A stretch of DNA of 64,000 nucleotides, from contig NC_081412.1 of NCBI RefSeq assembly GCF_030272615.1, positions 26,130,501-26,194,500 on the forward strand, written 5' to 3'. A model generated the notes under the pieces. The model was not told the origin of the DNA and did no database searches. It saw only the letters and a program-made list of their open reading frames with translations. Shown piece after piece: positions 1-10,870 of the stretch. Position 1 is the stretch's first letter, and each line of letters opens with the position of its first letter. The position numbers and the translations under genes are program-made. Source of the stretch: Cryptomeria japonica. Its lineage: Eukaryota; Streptophyta; Pinopsida; Cupressales; Cupressaceae.

Positions 1-986
1 ATGGCATCCCCAAGTCTGCCAAATCTTGGAAAGCCCTCCCCTTTAGTGATCTGATAGCAGGCGGATTCTCTGTGTCTGTTCAAGGAACTTGGGTGTTTAA
101 ATCCATCTGGAAAGCCTGGGTGCATGTCCGTAAACTTATTACCAACTCTAATATTGACTGTAATAATACTCTACATGGGGAAAGGTCAATATGGTGGAAT
201 CTCTACCATAACTCTAAACCCCTCGCTTTAACCCAAGGCTACTCTGCTAGGAATTGGTATAATAAAGGCATTAAATACCTCATGGAAATCTTGGAACATG
301 ATAATCTCATTAGCTGGGAGGACCTTAGCAATAAGTTTGGCCTCCCTGCCTCGCATAAGAGAACCTACAATATGATTAAAAATGCTTGTGCTTGTTTAGA
401 TCTTCCTAGGAACACTAATGTAGATGCTCACAGATACCTCTCATTTTGATGGAAGGATGGCTCCCTCCTCTCCAAGGTCAAAGCCAAGTCTATCTACAAA
501 CTGCTCACTCATGATACCACGGTGATCAATCATATTAACTCCCTCTGGTATGTTGACCTTAATACATCTGCCTAGCAGAAAACATTTGAGAAACTATGGA
601 AGTACCCCATCCCGCCTAAAATCAAATGCTTCAGGTGGCAACTAATTTTGGATAGACTGCCTATTAGGAATAACATTGTTGCCTTCGACCTATGCTCTGT
701 ATGTAGGAAGCCTAAGACTATGCAGCACATCTTTTTTGACTGCATTTTTGCCAGAGAGGTCTGGCTGATGTTTGGAATTTCCATTACTGAACATGTTTGT
801 ACTCTTGATATTATTGTTGGATTCATTCATGGCCTCAAGAAGGATGCTAACCTATTTTGGCAAATTCTCTCTTCTTTCATACTTTGGTTTATTTGGAAGC
901 TTAGAAATGAGGAAAAATTCCAAGGTACTGATAGGACTCTTACTGGGTTTTTTAAGAAACTCACACGTTATAAAATTGTTGTGTAG
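1..986 (+). pseudogene. LINE (non-LTR retrotransposon) ORF2, C-terminal part with zf-RVT domain
   Basis: The relic reads in one frame from about position 3 to the TAG near 986, with in-frame stops near 448 and 574. Residues encoded at 590-760 form the reverse-transcriptase zinc-binding region typical of plant LINE ORF2. A Pro-Pro-Lys-Ile-Lys-Cys-Phe-Arg-Trp stretch is followed by CSVCRKPKTMQHIFFDC, which matches the C-x2-C...H...C pattern. The RT core lies outside the window to the left. In the family this domain follows the RT and is thought to help template binding. The segment before it (70-450) is the variable linker between RT and zinc domain. The frame is intact apart from the stops, so decay is mainly by substitution. 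The LINE-type call is firm; clade is not assigned. Confidence 0.8.
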
Positions 987-995
987 GTATGTTTT

Positions 996-1283
996 TTGAT
1001 GAATGTTGAGAGGGAGAAGCTGTTGCGTTTCCTTAGGGATGGACGAGCAACCATGTTCATATATGAGATGAAGGATGACTTTGAATGGGCTAGAATTGCG
1101 GAGAACCAGACTGCATTCGATGAGGCTCTAAAGAAACTGATCAAGGAACTCAAGGACAACAGAGGTCCCTACTTTGATAAGCTTGAAATGTTTACCCAGG
1201 TCCTGGAGCGCAAGAAGGTGGTGTGGATGGAAGGGCCACAAGGATGGACAACATGGATGGAAAACCAGGATGAGATTCTGTAA
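996..1283 (+). CDS. Short unrecognised ORF in the LINE 3' region (95 aa)
   Basis: The ORF opens 10 bases after the LINE ORF2 stop and runs uninterrupted to TAA at 1281. The product is highly charged and probably helical, rich in Glu, Lys and Arg, with aromatic residues near the end (VVWMEGPQGWTTWM). I recognise no domain. It may be a second short ORF or a 3'-UTR relic of the LINE, or part of an older repeat. The charged helical composition is more protein-like than random AT-rich DNA, but no second copy in the window supports it. Function is unknown. Confidence 0.3.
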   Translation: MMNVEREKLLRFLRDGRATMFIYEMKDDFEWARIAENQTAFDEALKKLIKELKDNRGPYFDKLEMFTQVLERKKVVWMEGPQGWTTWMENQDEIL

Positions 1284-1593
1284 TAGGTGTCCAGTAGCCT
1301 CTAGTTGATGTATATGGTTCATTGTATATACTCTCTCTCGTAACTCTTTTTTTTGTAGGAGGTTGTCTTTGTTTAGTAGGATAATAATCCCACTGGTTAA
1401 TGGTTGAAGCTTTGCCTCCCATCCTCATTTTTGTATAAACTCTCCTTATTTTGGTCTCTCGATATTTAATATAATTTTTTTTTTATGAAAATACTTATAA
1501 ATATATTCACGATTAAATTTGTATTATATTATAATTATTTATATTATTTAATTAAAATAAGAGTTGTAGTTAATATTACATAAATATAATTAT
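1284..1593. other. LINE 3'-UTR-like and AT-rich spacer
   Basis: After the short ORF the sequence becomes T-rich, then ends in a T/A run near 1470-1490, as plausible for a LINE tail. From 1490 it is plain AT-rich DNA. The last eight bases (ataattat, 1586-1593) recur right after the downstream LTR at 3836-3843. No gene is visible. Confidence 0.4.
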
Positions 1594-1918
1594 TGGAGTT
1601 GAGGAAAAATCAACTCTACAACTCCCAAAGATCACCTGCATGCAGACCTATCACAGAAAGGGAGAAGCAAAATAGCTATGGAGGCCAGGATTCATAGATC
1701 CAGAAAAGAGGAGTCATATTGATTGTGCAACAAGAATGCAATTTAATAATTACAGTTGTTATTAAAATACAAAGAGAGAATCCTTATAAGAGGATACTCG
1801 AAACCTTAAAGGAGAAACCCTAAAGAATTATAAGATTCCTAAGTTTAGCTTAAGCATAGAGTATAATAGATTAATAATTAAATAAATAATTATTAGCTAA
1901 TAAAAGATTACTCTAACA
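1594..1918 (-). repeat. 3' LTR of the non-coding LTR element
   Basis: This is the left copy of the direct repeat, 325 bp. It differs from the right copy by scattered substitutions and a few single-base indels. It contains atccttataagaggatac, whose minus strand carries TATAAG, a possible TATA box. The minus-strand sequence just before it (TTAAGGGCG) is a weak polypurine tract. Confidence 0.85.
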
Positions 1919-3492
1919 CGCCCTTAAGATGAACTTAGGGAGTAGCTAAAAAACAACTAAGGACTAAAAAAGCATGTAAAAAATGTAGGAAAACAACAAT
2001 GGGTCCCGACAACTAGGCATGATGAGGTACCCAAGTACAATAAAATCTTTAAAAAGTGGAGAAAAATGAAAAAACTTTGTGGGAACAAAATCCTCTCCAA
2101 GAAGAGATGAAAGCTCAAGTGAAGGACTAAGAAGCCTCCAAACAAGAGTGTTCCAGAAGATAGGAACAAAAAGAAGAGAAGAATACCACTGAAGAATGAA
2201 ATAGCTGCAAACACTGTCAAAGAGTAACTGCTAATAGAACATGACCAGGTAGAGAAGACTGTAATCTACATGAGTGCCCTCAAATGACACTACTCAAATC
2301 AGATGACAAACAAAAGAAAACAACTGAACTCGAAGATACAGATGGCATGAAACACCAAAGCCTGAAGAGATGGTCAATTGAACTAAGGAAGCATTAGAAC
2401 AATAGGACAAACCTCCACATAATGCTGAAAAGGGAGAGGGACAAGTACACTAAAAAGAATGGCCAATAAGAACTGCGTGACAAAAAATTAGGAACATCGA
2501 AGGTGTAGAGAAAGTACATAGTGTCGTGGAAGGAACACTCACTTGACACACATCATGAGGCTAATATCATGGAAGGAACACTCACGTGACAAAGGTAGAT
2601 GGCAAACAAAGGCAAAAATCGACCCCCCCATGACACTTTATAATTAGTGCATGTATAATAAGGCACAAGATGTGCAAGATCCCAAGTATACAATGCATGA
2701 TGACACTTTATCTCAGTGTGTTTTCATAAATAAAATGCTACAATGGTCAGAAAAGACAAAAGACTAGAAACAAAAAGAACAGCCAAAGATGAGACATCTT
2801 ACTCAAAGAAAGAGATCTCAGGACCTAAAACATCTAAGATATTCACCAGAGTGCTAAAAAGCAAAAAACTGAATAAAATATACCTCGAGAAGAATCTGGA
2901 AAGAAAAATAATATGAATGGAAACAACACAAAACAATCTTTCCAATGATATAAAGTTTTCTAAAAAAAGAGTTCGGATGCTCAAGTTATGTCTCTTGGAG
3001 TGAAAAAAGGAACCTCTAGCTTTGACAGCAAAATACATCATCAAAAAGCAAAATCAAAAGTTCAAACCTCTAGATCTAGATAGAGCTCGGAAAGAGATTT
3101 TCGATCATATAAGGTTTTTGAAAAAGCGCCTCTGTATGACCAAGTTACGGCCAAAATTAAAAAAAACCCCTCTTATAGGGCATAAAGAGGGTAAAGAAAA
3201 CTTTTATGATGCATTTGCAGGTATAGTCGTACGGATTTTCATGCCTCGAAAAATGTGCCAATAAAAAATCATGTCCCAGATGCCCCTGTCACCGAAAATA
3301 GGAAAATTATATATCAAAATTCATGGAATTAGCCTTCTTAATCCTACTATATCATCCTTTTAGCACCAAGATGTACCAAAAAAGCAGCTACCCCTAGAAA
3401 TGAAAAAAAAAACTGCACAAACCCCCGAATACATAGATCTGAAGAACAAGGCCCAAAATCTCTCATGAAGAGAACATGAGCTTACAGATTTG

Positions 3493-3506
3493 GAGCTCGG
3501 ATACCA
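3493..3506 (-). promoter_or_regulatory. Primer-binding site, tRNA-iMet type
   Basis: The minus strand reads TGGTATCCGAGCTC three bases inside the 5' LTR. The standard plant iMet PBS is TGGTATCAGAGC, so there is one mismatch in the core. It sets element polarity. Confidence 0.8.
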
Positions 3507-3509
3507 TAT

Positions 3510-3835
3510 TGAAGTTGAGGAAAAATCAACTCTACAGCTCCCAAAGATCACCTGCATACAAACCTATCACAGAAAGAGAGAAGCAAAATAGCTATGGAGG
3601 CCAAAATTCAGAGATCCAAAAAAGAGGAGTCATATTGATTGTGCAATAAGAATGCAATTCAATAATTACAGCTGTTATTAAAATACAAAGAGAGAATCCT
3701 TATAAGAGGATACTCAAAACCCTAAAGGAGAAAACCCTAAAGAATTATAAGATTCCTAAGTTTAGCTTAAGCATAGAGTATAATAGACTAATAATTAAAT
3801 AAATAATTATTAGCTAATAAAAGATTACTCTAACA
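3510..3835 (-). repeat. 5' LTR of the non-coding LTR element
   Basis: This is the right copy, 326 bp. It is adjacent on its inner side to the primer-binding site, so it is the 5' LTR on the minus strand. The outer side is followed by ataattat, also found before the left LTR. Confidence 0.85.
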
Positions 3836-4282
3836 ATAATTATACTAATATAATTTTAAAATAACAATGATTCAAAATTATAATAATTCAAAATTAAAAT
3901 AACTCTTTTTATTACAATTCAAAATTATAATAATTAAAAATTAGAACAAATAATTTTATTGCAATACTATGACGACAAGTACTCACAACTATGTGACACT
4001 TGTTTTAAATTATGTTTTAAATTTTTTAAAGTGTAAATATTTTAGAAACTATGATATATTATTTTATCAATATTAAAAACCTAAGTTATATTAAAAAAAA
4101 GCATAAGAATGATATAAATAAAATTTAAAATCTAATTAGCAAATCAAATTCTTAGTAAACAAGACTGCAATGTAGCGAAGTTCTTGCCAAATGTTAGTAA
4201 CTATTTTGTTATAATGGTATAGGATATCAAATAATTATAGAGATATGCATAAGCAACATGCTATGTGATGTTGAGTGCTAGA
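3836..4282. other. AT-rich spacer without a visible gene
   Basis: The sequence is dominated by A and T runs with many short imperfect repeats (aattataata). No ORF or structural element is convincing until LINE coding sense appears near 4283. Confidence 0.5.
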
Positions 4283-4367
4283 AGAAGATATGGAACTCCC
4301 AACTAATCCCCAAAATCAACTTCTTTTGGTGGTCTGTAATACATGGTAAAACCCTAACCTTGGACAA
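4283..4367 (+). pseudogene. LINE ORF2 zf-RVT domain, 5' half, cut by a Copia insertion
   Basis: In frame this encodes IWNSQLIPKINFFWWSVIHG and then KTLTLDN, the opening of a plant LINE zf-RVT domain. It stops exactly at the TSD base before the Copia 5' LTR. The remainder of the domain (KKRGFQIPNRCILCKVDEET) starts right after the Copia 3' LTR at 12049, in the same frame once one TSD copy is removed. This is direct evidence that one LINE copy was interrupted by the Copia element. Confidence 0.85.
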
Positions 4368-4817
4368 TGTTGGTGTAAATAAATATTTGTTATGGATATT
4401 ATTACATTTTACTTAAGTTAACTTAGGATAATGCATCTCTTCATAGTTTGGATTTGAGACACTTAGGAAAGTGTGCACATAGGGATAGAGCTTGTAGGAG
4501 AAATTCCACCTTTTGTGGTCTTATTTTGCTGTTACCCTCCACATTCGGTGGGTCATCCACCTCTTGTGGAATACTATATTATTTCTCCTACCTACCTTAG
4601 TATTTCTTACCTACCCTTGTTTCTCATTGAGCCACATGTCATGATTGTGTGCTCGTACATCCATATGGCCTTGCCAATATAAGCAGGCCTATATTCATTG
4701 TATTGGTTAATCCAATTGATCATTTTCATATTAACGAGAATACAATTTGTTCTTGTCATTCTTTTGTCTCTATTTTTATACTTTTCATTGTGCCCTTGAT
4801 CTTGGCAAAATCTCACA
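4368..4817 (+). repeat. 5' LTR of the Copia element
   Basis: It starts TGTTGGTGTAAATAAATA and ends ATCTCACA, 450 bp. Preceded by TSD gacaa and followed directly by the PBS. Its TATA region reads gccaatataagcagg (about 4672-4686); the 3' LTR has the better gcctatataagcagg, so the promoter of this copy has probably lost one TATA base. Confidence 0.95.
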
Positions 4818-4830
4818 TGGTATTAGAGTC
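4818..4830 (+). promoter_or_regulatory. Primer-binding site, tRNA-iMet type
   Basis: TGGTATTAGAGTC directly abuts the 5' LTR. Compared with the canonical TGGTATCAGAGCC it has C-to-T changes, in keeping with the decay pattern of the element. Confidence 0.9.
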
Positions 4831-7257
4831 ATTGGGGCTTCAATGATTGGTTTTTGGAGACATCGTGGAAGGCTTCTATTTTTGGATCTGAGGGACTATG
4901 TTTTTTGAAGGCATCTTAGAGCATTTTCAACCTCACCATTGCGTCTGGGAGGTCGTTTCCATAAAAACCTATTTTGGCGAAAATCGATTTTTGGGTGTGG
5001 AAGAAATTTTCTGCCCAATTCAAGCGGTACGGTACAAAATTTTCGGATTTTTTTTCAAAAAAAAAATTATTTTCTAGTTTGAAATTTTTTTTTTTTTTTT
5101 TATTTTTTTTAAATGAAAATTATTTTTGGGATCTGTACCTTCTACCCAGTCAACAGTGCACAGTCAGTGCCCAGTCAGTGCCTAGTCAGCATTTTCTTTG
5201 AAAAATTTTAGACTCCTCTCCGTTGAGCAGTTTGGATTTTTGGGTCAACTTTGGAGGCCCATAACTTGCTAAATTTTGCTTTTTTTTTGGTGCAATTTTT
5301 TTTTTATTCGGGCTAATTTTTCGTGCTCTTCGTAGTGGTGTGGTTATTTTCTAGTTTTGGTGCACAATTTTTTCGAAATTTTTAGATTCTCTTAGTTGTA
5401 CCTGCCTAATCCTCCATTTTGCAACTTCAAAGGCCTCGTTTGAGCTCATACAACCTTCTTTTCAGGTGCCATTTTTTTTGAAAGTGCATTTTTTTTCATC
5501 TACTTTCATAATCTATGATCAGATTTTAGAGATTTTAAGTGGAAATTGTACTTTCAGATATTGGTCTTATTTGACCTATTTGGTACTTGTAAATTACCTG
5601 GATCTTAGTTTAGATCTCTTACACTATTAGTTTGAGTCTCTTTTGGCCTTATTGAGGCAATTGTAAAATTAAAATCAGAAGTCCACTTTGTCATTTTTTG
5701 CAAGTGGCCCATTGTACACGCACTAAGTATAAAGTGCCAAATCATCACTTTTGGGGGGGTGGTGCATAGGGTAGGAGGATCTTACCCAAACACCTAAGGA
5801 ATCTTACCCACACCCACACAACTCATTCCTCAAGACCTCTCATTGGTTAAACACATCACCTCTGATCCCCTACTCTCCACATACTAGAATAACACCCCCA
5901 ACACACTATCTCACTGTTTTAGGATAGTCAAAAGCATAAATGACAATATTTGTTGACCAAACAACTCAGAAAACTCTCTCCCTTTGGTTTCACACATTCC
6001 CAATGTACTCAAGACACTCACACATCCCCTTAGGCTCTATCCATTTCCATACATACTCCTTTGAACCATTAAACACAACTTTGAAACTAAATAAACAAAA
6101 TATACCTTCTTGTTGTCCTTCTTGATAGACCCGTACTCAGAGATATATAAATTTTGAACAAAACATTATTTACTCATTCGGTGAGATTCTTCCAAATTTT
6201 AACCCTCAACAACATATCCAAAATTTAAGAACATCCAACGGTTCAGTGATGAGATATTGCCCTTGCATCAAGATTGTTGCAATCACACCCCAAATCTAAC
6301 TGTTTTTCAGTCTGAAACCTTCATGAAGCACGTGCCAAATCCATCATGGAACCCTGCACACACCATGGATAGGTAAAATACATCCTTACCCTCATCCCTA
6401 CCCAAAATGGGGTTTGGAAAAACATCTAAAAAAATTTATTACATTTATGAGGCCACTGGATGCCTTAGTAAGGGTTTTGACAGTTTTGAAACAAATGTCA
6501 ATATCTTCCACAAATGATAATGAAATTGCACAAAATAAAAACAAAAGTACTCTTAGTTCAGTTCACTTTCATCCCAGTAAGATCACTTAATCAAACAAAT
6601 GCATATCAATTTTCAAATGAACAAATTTCAGTCTATCATACGTTGAAGACTTAGAAAATACAAGGAAAAATACAATTTTATTGCTCCACTTCTCAAATCT
6701 TGACCTCCACATCCAATATCTCCCTTAAAATGGATTAAGTACATCATTTTATAGTTCTCCAAGCCTTCTAAGGCCGAAATGTAACTAATAACCACCTATA
6801 ACTACCCTTTTTTGCATTTTTGCAACATTTTGCAACAAAAGTTGCTCAAAAGTTGTCAAGATTGACAATTTGAAATCTAATCACCCCAAACCACTCAAAT
6901 AGTCATTAAATGACCTTTTAAATGTTATTACATCATTTATTCATCATATTTATCTATTCTACCCTCAAAACCCAAATTTAGCCTTTTTAGGCCTATTTTG
7001 CCAATTTTGACAATTTTACATCGTTTCATCTTTTCATTACATTGATTAGCACTAATGGCCCATTTACATTTAAAAATGACCTCATAGGTCTCATTAGCTT
7101 CCTCCAATTCCCTGTATCATCATATGAACCCTTGAAATCATTGTGCTCAGGGTGCTCCTGCACCAGGGGGGTTCTTTGATTGAGTGAATTTGGAGGGGGG
7201 GGGGGTGTATTGTGTGATTGTGCCTCTCTTTTCTTGTGATCTTTCATTTTTGTTTCA
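4831..7257 (+). other. Copia untranslated leader with a nested insertion
   Basis: No coding sense is seen between the PBS and gag. The first 930 bases are T-rich, with long T runs at 5041-5110 and a short repeat block of cagtcagtgcc units at 5147-5190. The last 90 bases (7166-7257) continue the leader into the gag start ATG at 7258. The middle, 5760-7165, is treated separately as a probable solo LTR. Without it the leader would be about 1.0 kb. Confidence 0.6.
5760..7165 (-). mobile_element. Probable solo LTR or small element inside the Copia leader
   Basis: The segment starts TGGTGCATAGGGTAGGAGG and ends GGGTGCTCCTGCACCA, so its ends are TG...CA and mirror each other over TGGTGCA. It lies between two G runs (5753-5759 and 7166-7171), which would allow a ggggg target duplication. 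The sequence on each side reads as ordinary leader. A very similar end, agggtgctcctacacca, occurs at 58690-58707. No ORF of interest lies inside. It could be a solo LTR (1.4 kb) on the minus strand, but boundaries in a G run are uncertain. Confidence 0.45.
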
Positions 7258-8190
7258 ATGAATCCTCATAAATTTCCACCTTTAACTCCACATAATTATG
7301 CATCATGGAAAATTAAAGTATGGAGCAAATTAATGGAAAAAGGTCTCACGCATTACATAGATGGAACAATAGCAACACCACCTCATCCTAAGGCTGATCC
7401 TAATGCTCCATTAGAATGGCTCACTAAGAATTGCATGGATCTTGGAACTTTGTGCAAGTTTGTATCAAATGACCTCATCTTTCATATTGAGAAGTGTACT
7501 ACAATCAAAGATGCTTGGGATATGTTTCAGAAATTGTATGGTCAAGTTGATGAAATCAAAGGTTATAAGATTGACAATGAGCTCACCAACTTGGATCCCA
7601 AATTTTTTGATACAATCCAAGATTATGTCACAAAATCAAATGAGCTAAGAGCAAAGATTAAGGATTGTGGAATTGACAAAAAGGATGCTCAGTTGATAAT
7701 CAACTTGTTGGACAAGCTTGCACTAGAATATGCAGCATTTGTATCTAGCTTCCAAACTCATCGTTTGACAGTGGGGAGTTCCTATGTTATGCCTTCATTT
7801 GATGCTTTCAAATAAATGTTGATATTGGAACAATCTAAGTTGTTGAACATGGGGCTTCTCAAGTCTTCAAAGTCTCAGGCTTTGGTGGCTAATCAAGGGA
7901 ATCAAGGAAGTCAAGGCAAAGATTCCAACAACAAGAAGAAGCAATATAAGTCAAAGACACAACAGGAAAAAGGACAATCATCCTCTCCATCACAAGGCAA
8001 ATTTTCATCCTCTTCCAAGAAGGGGACACCACCTAAGAAGGATAAACCAACTTGTGCATATTTCAAGAAGTATGGTCATGATGAGCATCGATGCCACACA
8101 AAGCAAGTTGATGAGTTAACTAATCTTCTTAAGAAAAACAACATCAACTTGCCATCCACCTACACAAAGAAGGATTCATCTCCTTCCTCT
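7258..8190 (+). pseudogene. Copia gag (UBN2-type capsid region and nucleocapsid)
   Basis: Gag starts with MNPHKFPPLTPHNYASWKIK, the usual opening of the UBN2/Retrotran_gag_2 capsid domain. Hallmark features follow, such as a conserved AWDMFQKLYG at about residues 98-107. A TAA at 7813 splits the ORF; the next bases (ATG) keep the frame, and CAA-to-TAA is the simplest explanation. Downstream the protein is Lys/Ser/Gln-rich and carries a degraded CCHC knuckle, CAYFKKYGHDEHRCH, in which the second Cys is Phe. Gag would form the virus-like particle in the cytoplasm. The run into protease is continuous, as usual for a Copia single polyprotein. Confidence 0.9.
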
Positions 8191-9180
8191 TCCTCACATT
8201 CTAAGGATAAAGGGCAAGCATTTGTGGCTACAACGGGTTCTTCACAACAGTGGATACTTGACTCGGGTGCCTCATATCACATGGGTTCTACAAAGGAGCA
8301 ATTTTCTTCATTGGAGTCATCTAAGGTACCTCACATTTACATAGGTGATGATACACAAGTAGAGGTTGGAGGGAAAGGTTCAGTTGACATGGATGATGGA
8401 TCATTTGAAAATGTTCTCTATGTTCCTAACTTGTCTAACAACCTTCTCTCTATCTACCAAATCACTCATTGGGGGAATGGGAAAAAGGTTGAGTTTACAC
8501 CAGATTCAGTTGTGGTAAAGGAACTTGATGATGATGCCTTGGTTGCAGTGGGACAAGTCAATGAAAACTCAAGGCTTTATTCATTCTCCCACTTTGTGCC
8601 AAGTTTTTCTTCTAGGGCCTTGCTTACTCATTCAAATTCAGAAAGTAACCTATGGCATGAGCGGTTTGGTCACCTCAACTACCGCTATCTTTAGCAGCTT
8701 AGCACTAAAGACATGGTCACAAGTCTACCTCAAGTCAGTTTTTCAGAGGGTGTATGTTCAGGTAGTTCCATGGGAAAGCATCTCGAGGAGAAGTTTGATA
8801 AGGGGAAAGCTTGGAGAGCTTTGGAAGTTCTTCAACTTGTTCACAGCAATGTAGGAGGTCCATTTCTAGCACCTTCAATTAGCAAGGCCCGCTATGTCCT
8901 CACCTTCATTGATGACTACTCCCACTTCACTTGGGTCTACTTTCTCATTCATAAGAGTGAAGTATTTGACAGATTTAAGGACTTCAAGACTCGTGTGGAG
9001 AAGCAATCTGGGAAAGTGGTCAAGATTCTTCATACAGATAATGGAAGGGAATATGTGAACAAGAGACTTGAGGATTTTTGTACATTTGAGGGGATTGATA
9101 TTCAGCATTCTGTTGCATACACTCCACAACAAAATAGAGTTGTAGAGCGCAAGAATAGAACTCTCAAAGAAATGGCTTGA
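8191..9180 (+). pseudogene. Copia protease, GAG-pre-integrase and integrase core
   Basis: The aspartic protease motif WILDSGASYHM is intact at about 8251-8283. The GAG-pre-integrase zinc region follows (NLWHERFGHLNY), with a TAG at 8692. The integrase core (rve) has HTDNGREY and PQQNRVVERKNRT, so the second Asp and the Glu of the D-D-E triad remain. The first Asp position reads HSN instead of the usual HSD, a G-to-A change. A TGA at 9178 ends this stretch and fits CGA-to-TGA. Function in the family: polyprotein cleavage and insertion of cDNA into DNA. This copy should be inactive. Confidence 0.9.
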
Positions 9181-9183
9181 TGT

Positions 9184-9740
9184 ATGATACATGCACATTC
9201 TCTTGATCCCACCTTTTGGGCAGAGGCTATCAGTTGTGCCACACACATCCAGAACCGGGTTCCTCTCAAAGCTTTGCAAGGTATTACTCCTTCTGAGGCT
9301 TGGGCTGGTCGGAAACCGATTGTGAGACATTTCAGAGTCTTTGTGTGTCCAGTATGGGCTTGCATACCTCCACAGAAATGCAAGGCATTGGAACCTCAGA
9401 GTCAGCCTTACATATTTGTTGGATATCCTGAGGGTGTTAAGGCATATAGATTGATGGATCCTGAGACACATGAGGTGTTCATTGAGAGGAGTGTTCATTT
9501 TGAGGAAAGCTCTCCTATCTTAGCCTCTCTACCTCTTCCACCTTCCTCCATTATGGATAGTGATGCTAGTGATTCAGATGATGAGACTCCTTCAACTCTG
9601 ACTCGCAGGGTTACACCTCCGCAGGGTCCACTTGTAGTTGAGGAGCCTTATTCTCCATCGCCACCTAGACCTCATTGGGCTCGAGAGACAATTGAGTCTA
9701 TGGGTTCTCTTGTTGGGGATCCTTTAGATACATAGAAGAC
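9184..9740 (+). pseudogene. Copia integrase C-terminal region and linker
   Basis: This holds FWAEAISCATHIQNRVP and the C-terminal integrase motif ending in YIFVGYPEGVKAYRLMDP, where Copia elements usually have FLGY and KGYRL. A Ser/Asp/Pro-rich linker follows to the TAG at 9733. The frame equals that of the earlier parts. The linker has no fixed fold in other Copia elements. Confidence 0.88.
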
Positions 9741-10870
9741 TTGATCACAACATCAGGATCTACCACATGCATTCATTGCTACCACTTCTGATCCACAGAC
9801 ATTTCGGGAAGCATCAACGGTTCTTGAGTGGGACCAAGCTATGGAGGAAGAGTATAGTTCCTTGATAAGGAACACCACATGGGATTTAGTCCATCTCCCT
9901 AAGGGGAGAAATATGGTTTGATGTAAATGGATCTATCGAACCAAGTTTGCAATGGATGGTAGTGTGGATAAGTATAAGGCTTGACTTGTTGTGAAAGGTT
10001 TCTCTCAAGTTCCAGGCGTTGACTATATTGAGACCTTTGCGCTCGTAGCTAAGATGAACTCCATTCGCTTGACACTTTCTATTGCTACAGCTCATGGTTG
10101 GGTTGTACATCAGATGGATGTGAAGAGTGCTTTTCTTCATGGTGACCTTGATGAGGAGATTTATATGGAGCAGCCGCAGGGTTTCATCCAGGAGACTTCC
10201 TTGGTTTGTAGACTAAGGAAATCTCTCTATGGCCTTAAGAAGGCCCCCAGGGCTTGGTATGCCAAGATGGATTCCTTTCTTCTCTCAGTAGGGTTCACCA
10301 GGTGTCATTCTGATCTAAATGTCTACATTTTGGGATAAGATGACTCTCACTTGATACTTGTGCTCTATGTTGATGATTTGATAATTACAGGGAGTACCAC
10401 ATCCATCATTAGCAGGGTCAAATATGCTTTGCATGATGAATTTGCTACAACTGACTTGGGTCTTTTGCATGACTTTCTTGGGATAGATATTTCATAGTCA
10501 CCTTCCAGGATTACACTATCACAGCCCAAGTATGCTCTTGATCTACTTGCACACTTTCATATGGCTGATTGTAAGCCTGCACCGACTCCCTTTCTTTCAG
10601 GAGTCAAGCTTGAGGCTCAGTGCTCTTCTCCACTAGTTGATGCCACTTTGTATCATCATCTTGTGGGTAGTCTCATCTACTTGATTCATACACGCCCTGA
10701 TATTTCATTTGCAGTTGGCATGGTTTCCCGCTTCATGCAGGAACCACTTGAGCTTCATTGGAAAGCTGCCAAACGTATCCTTCATTACATCCAGGGTACA
10801 CATCACTATGGGATTCACTATGCAGCAGGCATAGGACTTCGCTTGGTTGGTTACACAAACTTCGATTAGG
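9741..10870 (+). pseudogene. Copia reverse transcriptase (RVT_2)
   Basis: RVT_2 landmarks occur in order: KWIYRTKFAMDGSVDKYKA, GVDYIETFALVAKM (usually TFAPV), HQMDVKSAFLHGDLDEEIYM, SLYGLKKAPRAWY, and the catalytic LYVDDLIITG at about 10366-10395. The YVDD site is intact. In-frame stops lie at about 9919, 9982, 10336, 10495 and 10867. Most can be read as CGA-to-TGA, CAA-to-TAA or CAG-to-TAG (for example KA*LV for KARLV). One, FD*VG for FDWVG, is TGG-to-TAG. The enzyme would copy element RNA to cDNA in particles; this one cannot be translated in full. Confidence 0.92.

Larger units (their letters stand above)
1594..3835 (-). mobile_element. Non-coding LTR retroelement (LARD/TRIM-like), minus strand
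   Basis: Two direct repeats of about 325 bp (1594-1918 and 3510-3835) flank 1.59 kb of DNA with no retroviral motifs. Read on the minus strand each repeat starts TGTTAGAGTAATC and ends ...AACTTCA or ...AACTCCA, the TG...CA form of an LTR. Just inside the right repeat, the minus strand reads TGGTATCCGAGCTC, a tRNA-iMet primer-binding site. This fixes the orientation: 5' LTR on the right. The interior has only short ORFs (1957-2220, 2799-3044, 3022-3264) without recognisable domains, so the element depended on proteins in trans. Size and lack of coding fit a small LARD or large TRIM. The flanking bases show an 8 bp match rather than the usual 5. Confidence 0.85.

Noticed and set aside
1957-3264. 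ORFs of 80-87 codons inside the small LTR element
   Set aside because: No gag, pol or other domain; length is within chance for this composition.
8875-9498. A 207-codon minus-strand ORF over the Copia integrase
   Set aside because: It is the antisense shadow of a well-supported plus-strand integrase frame and has no domain features.
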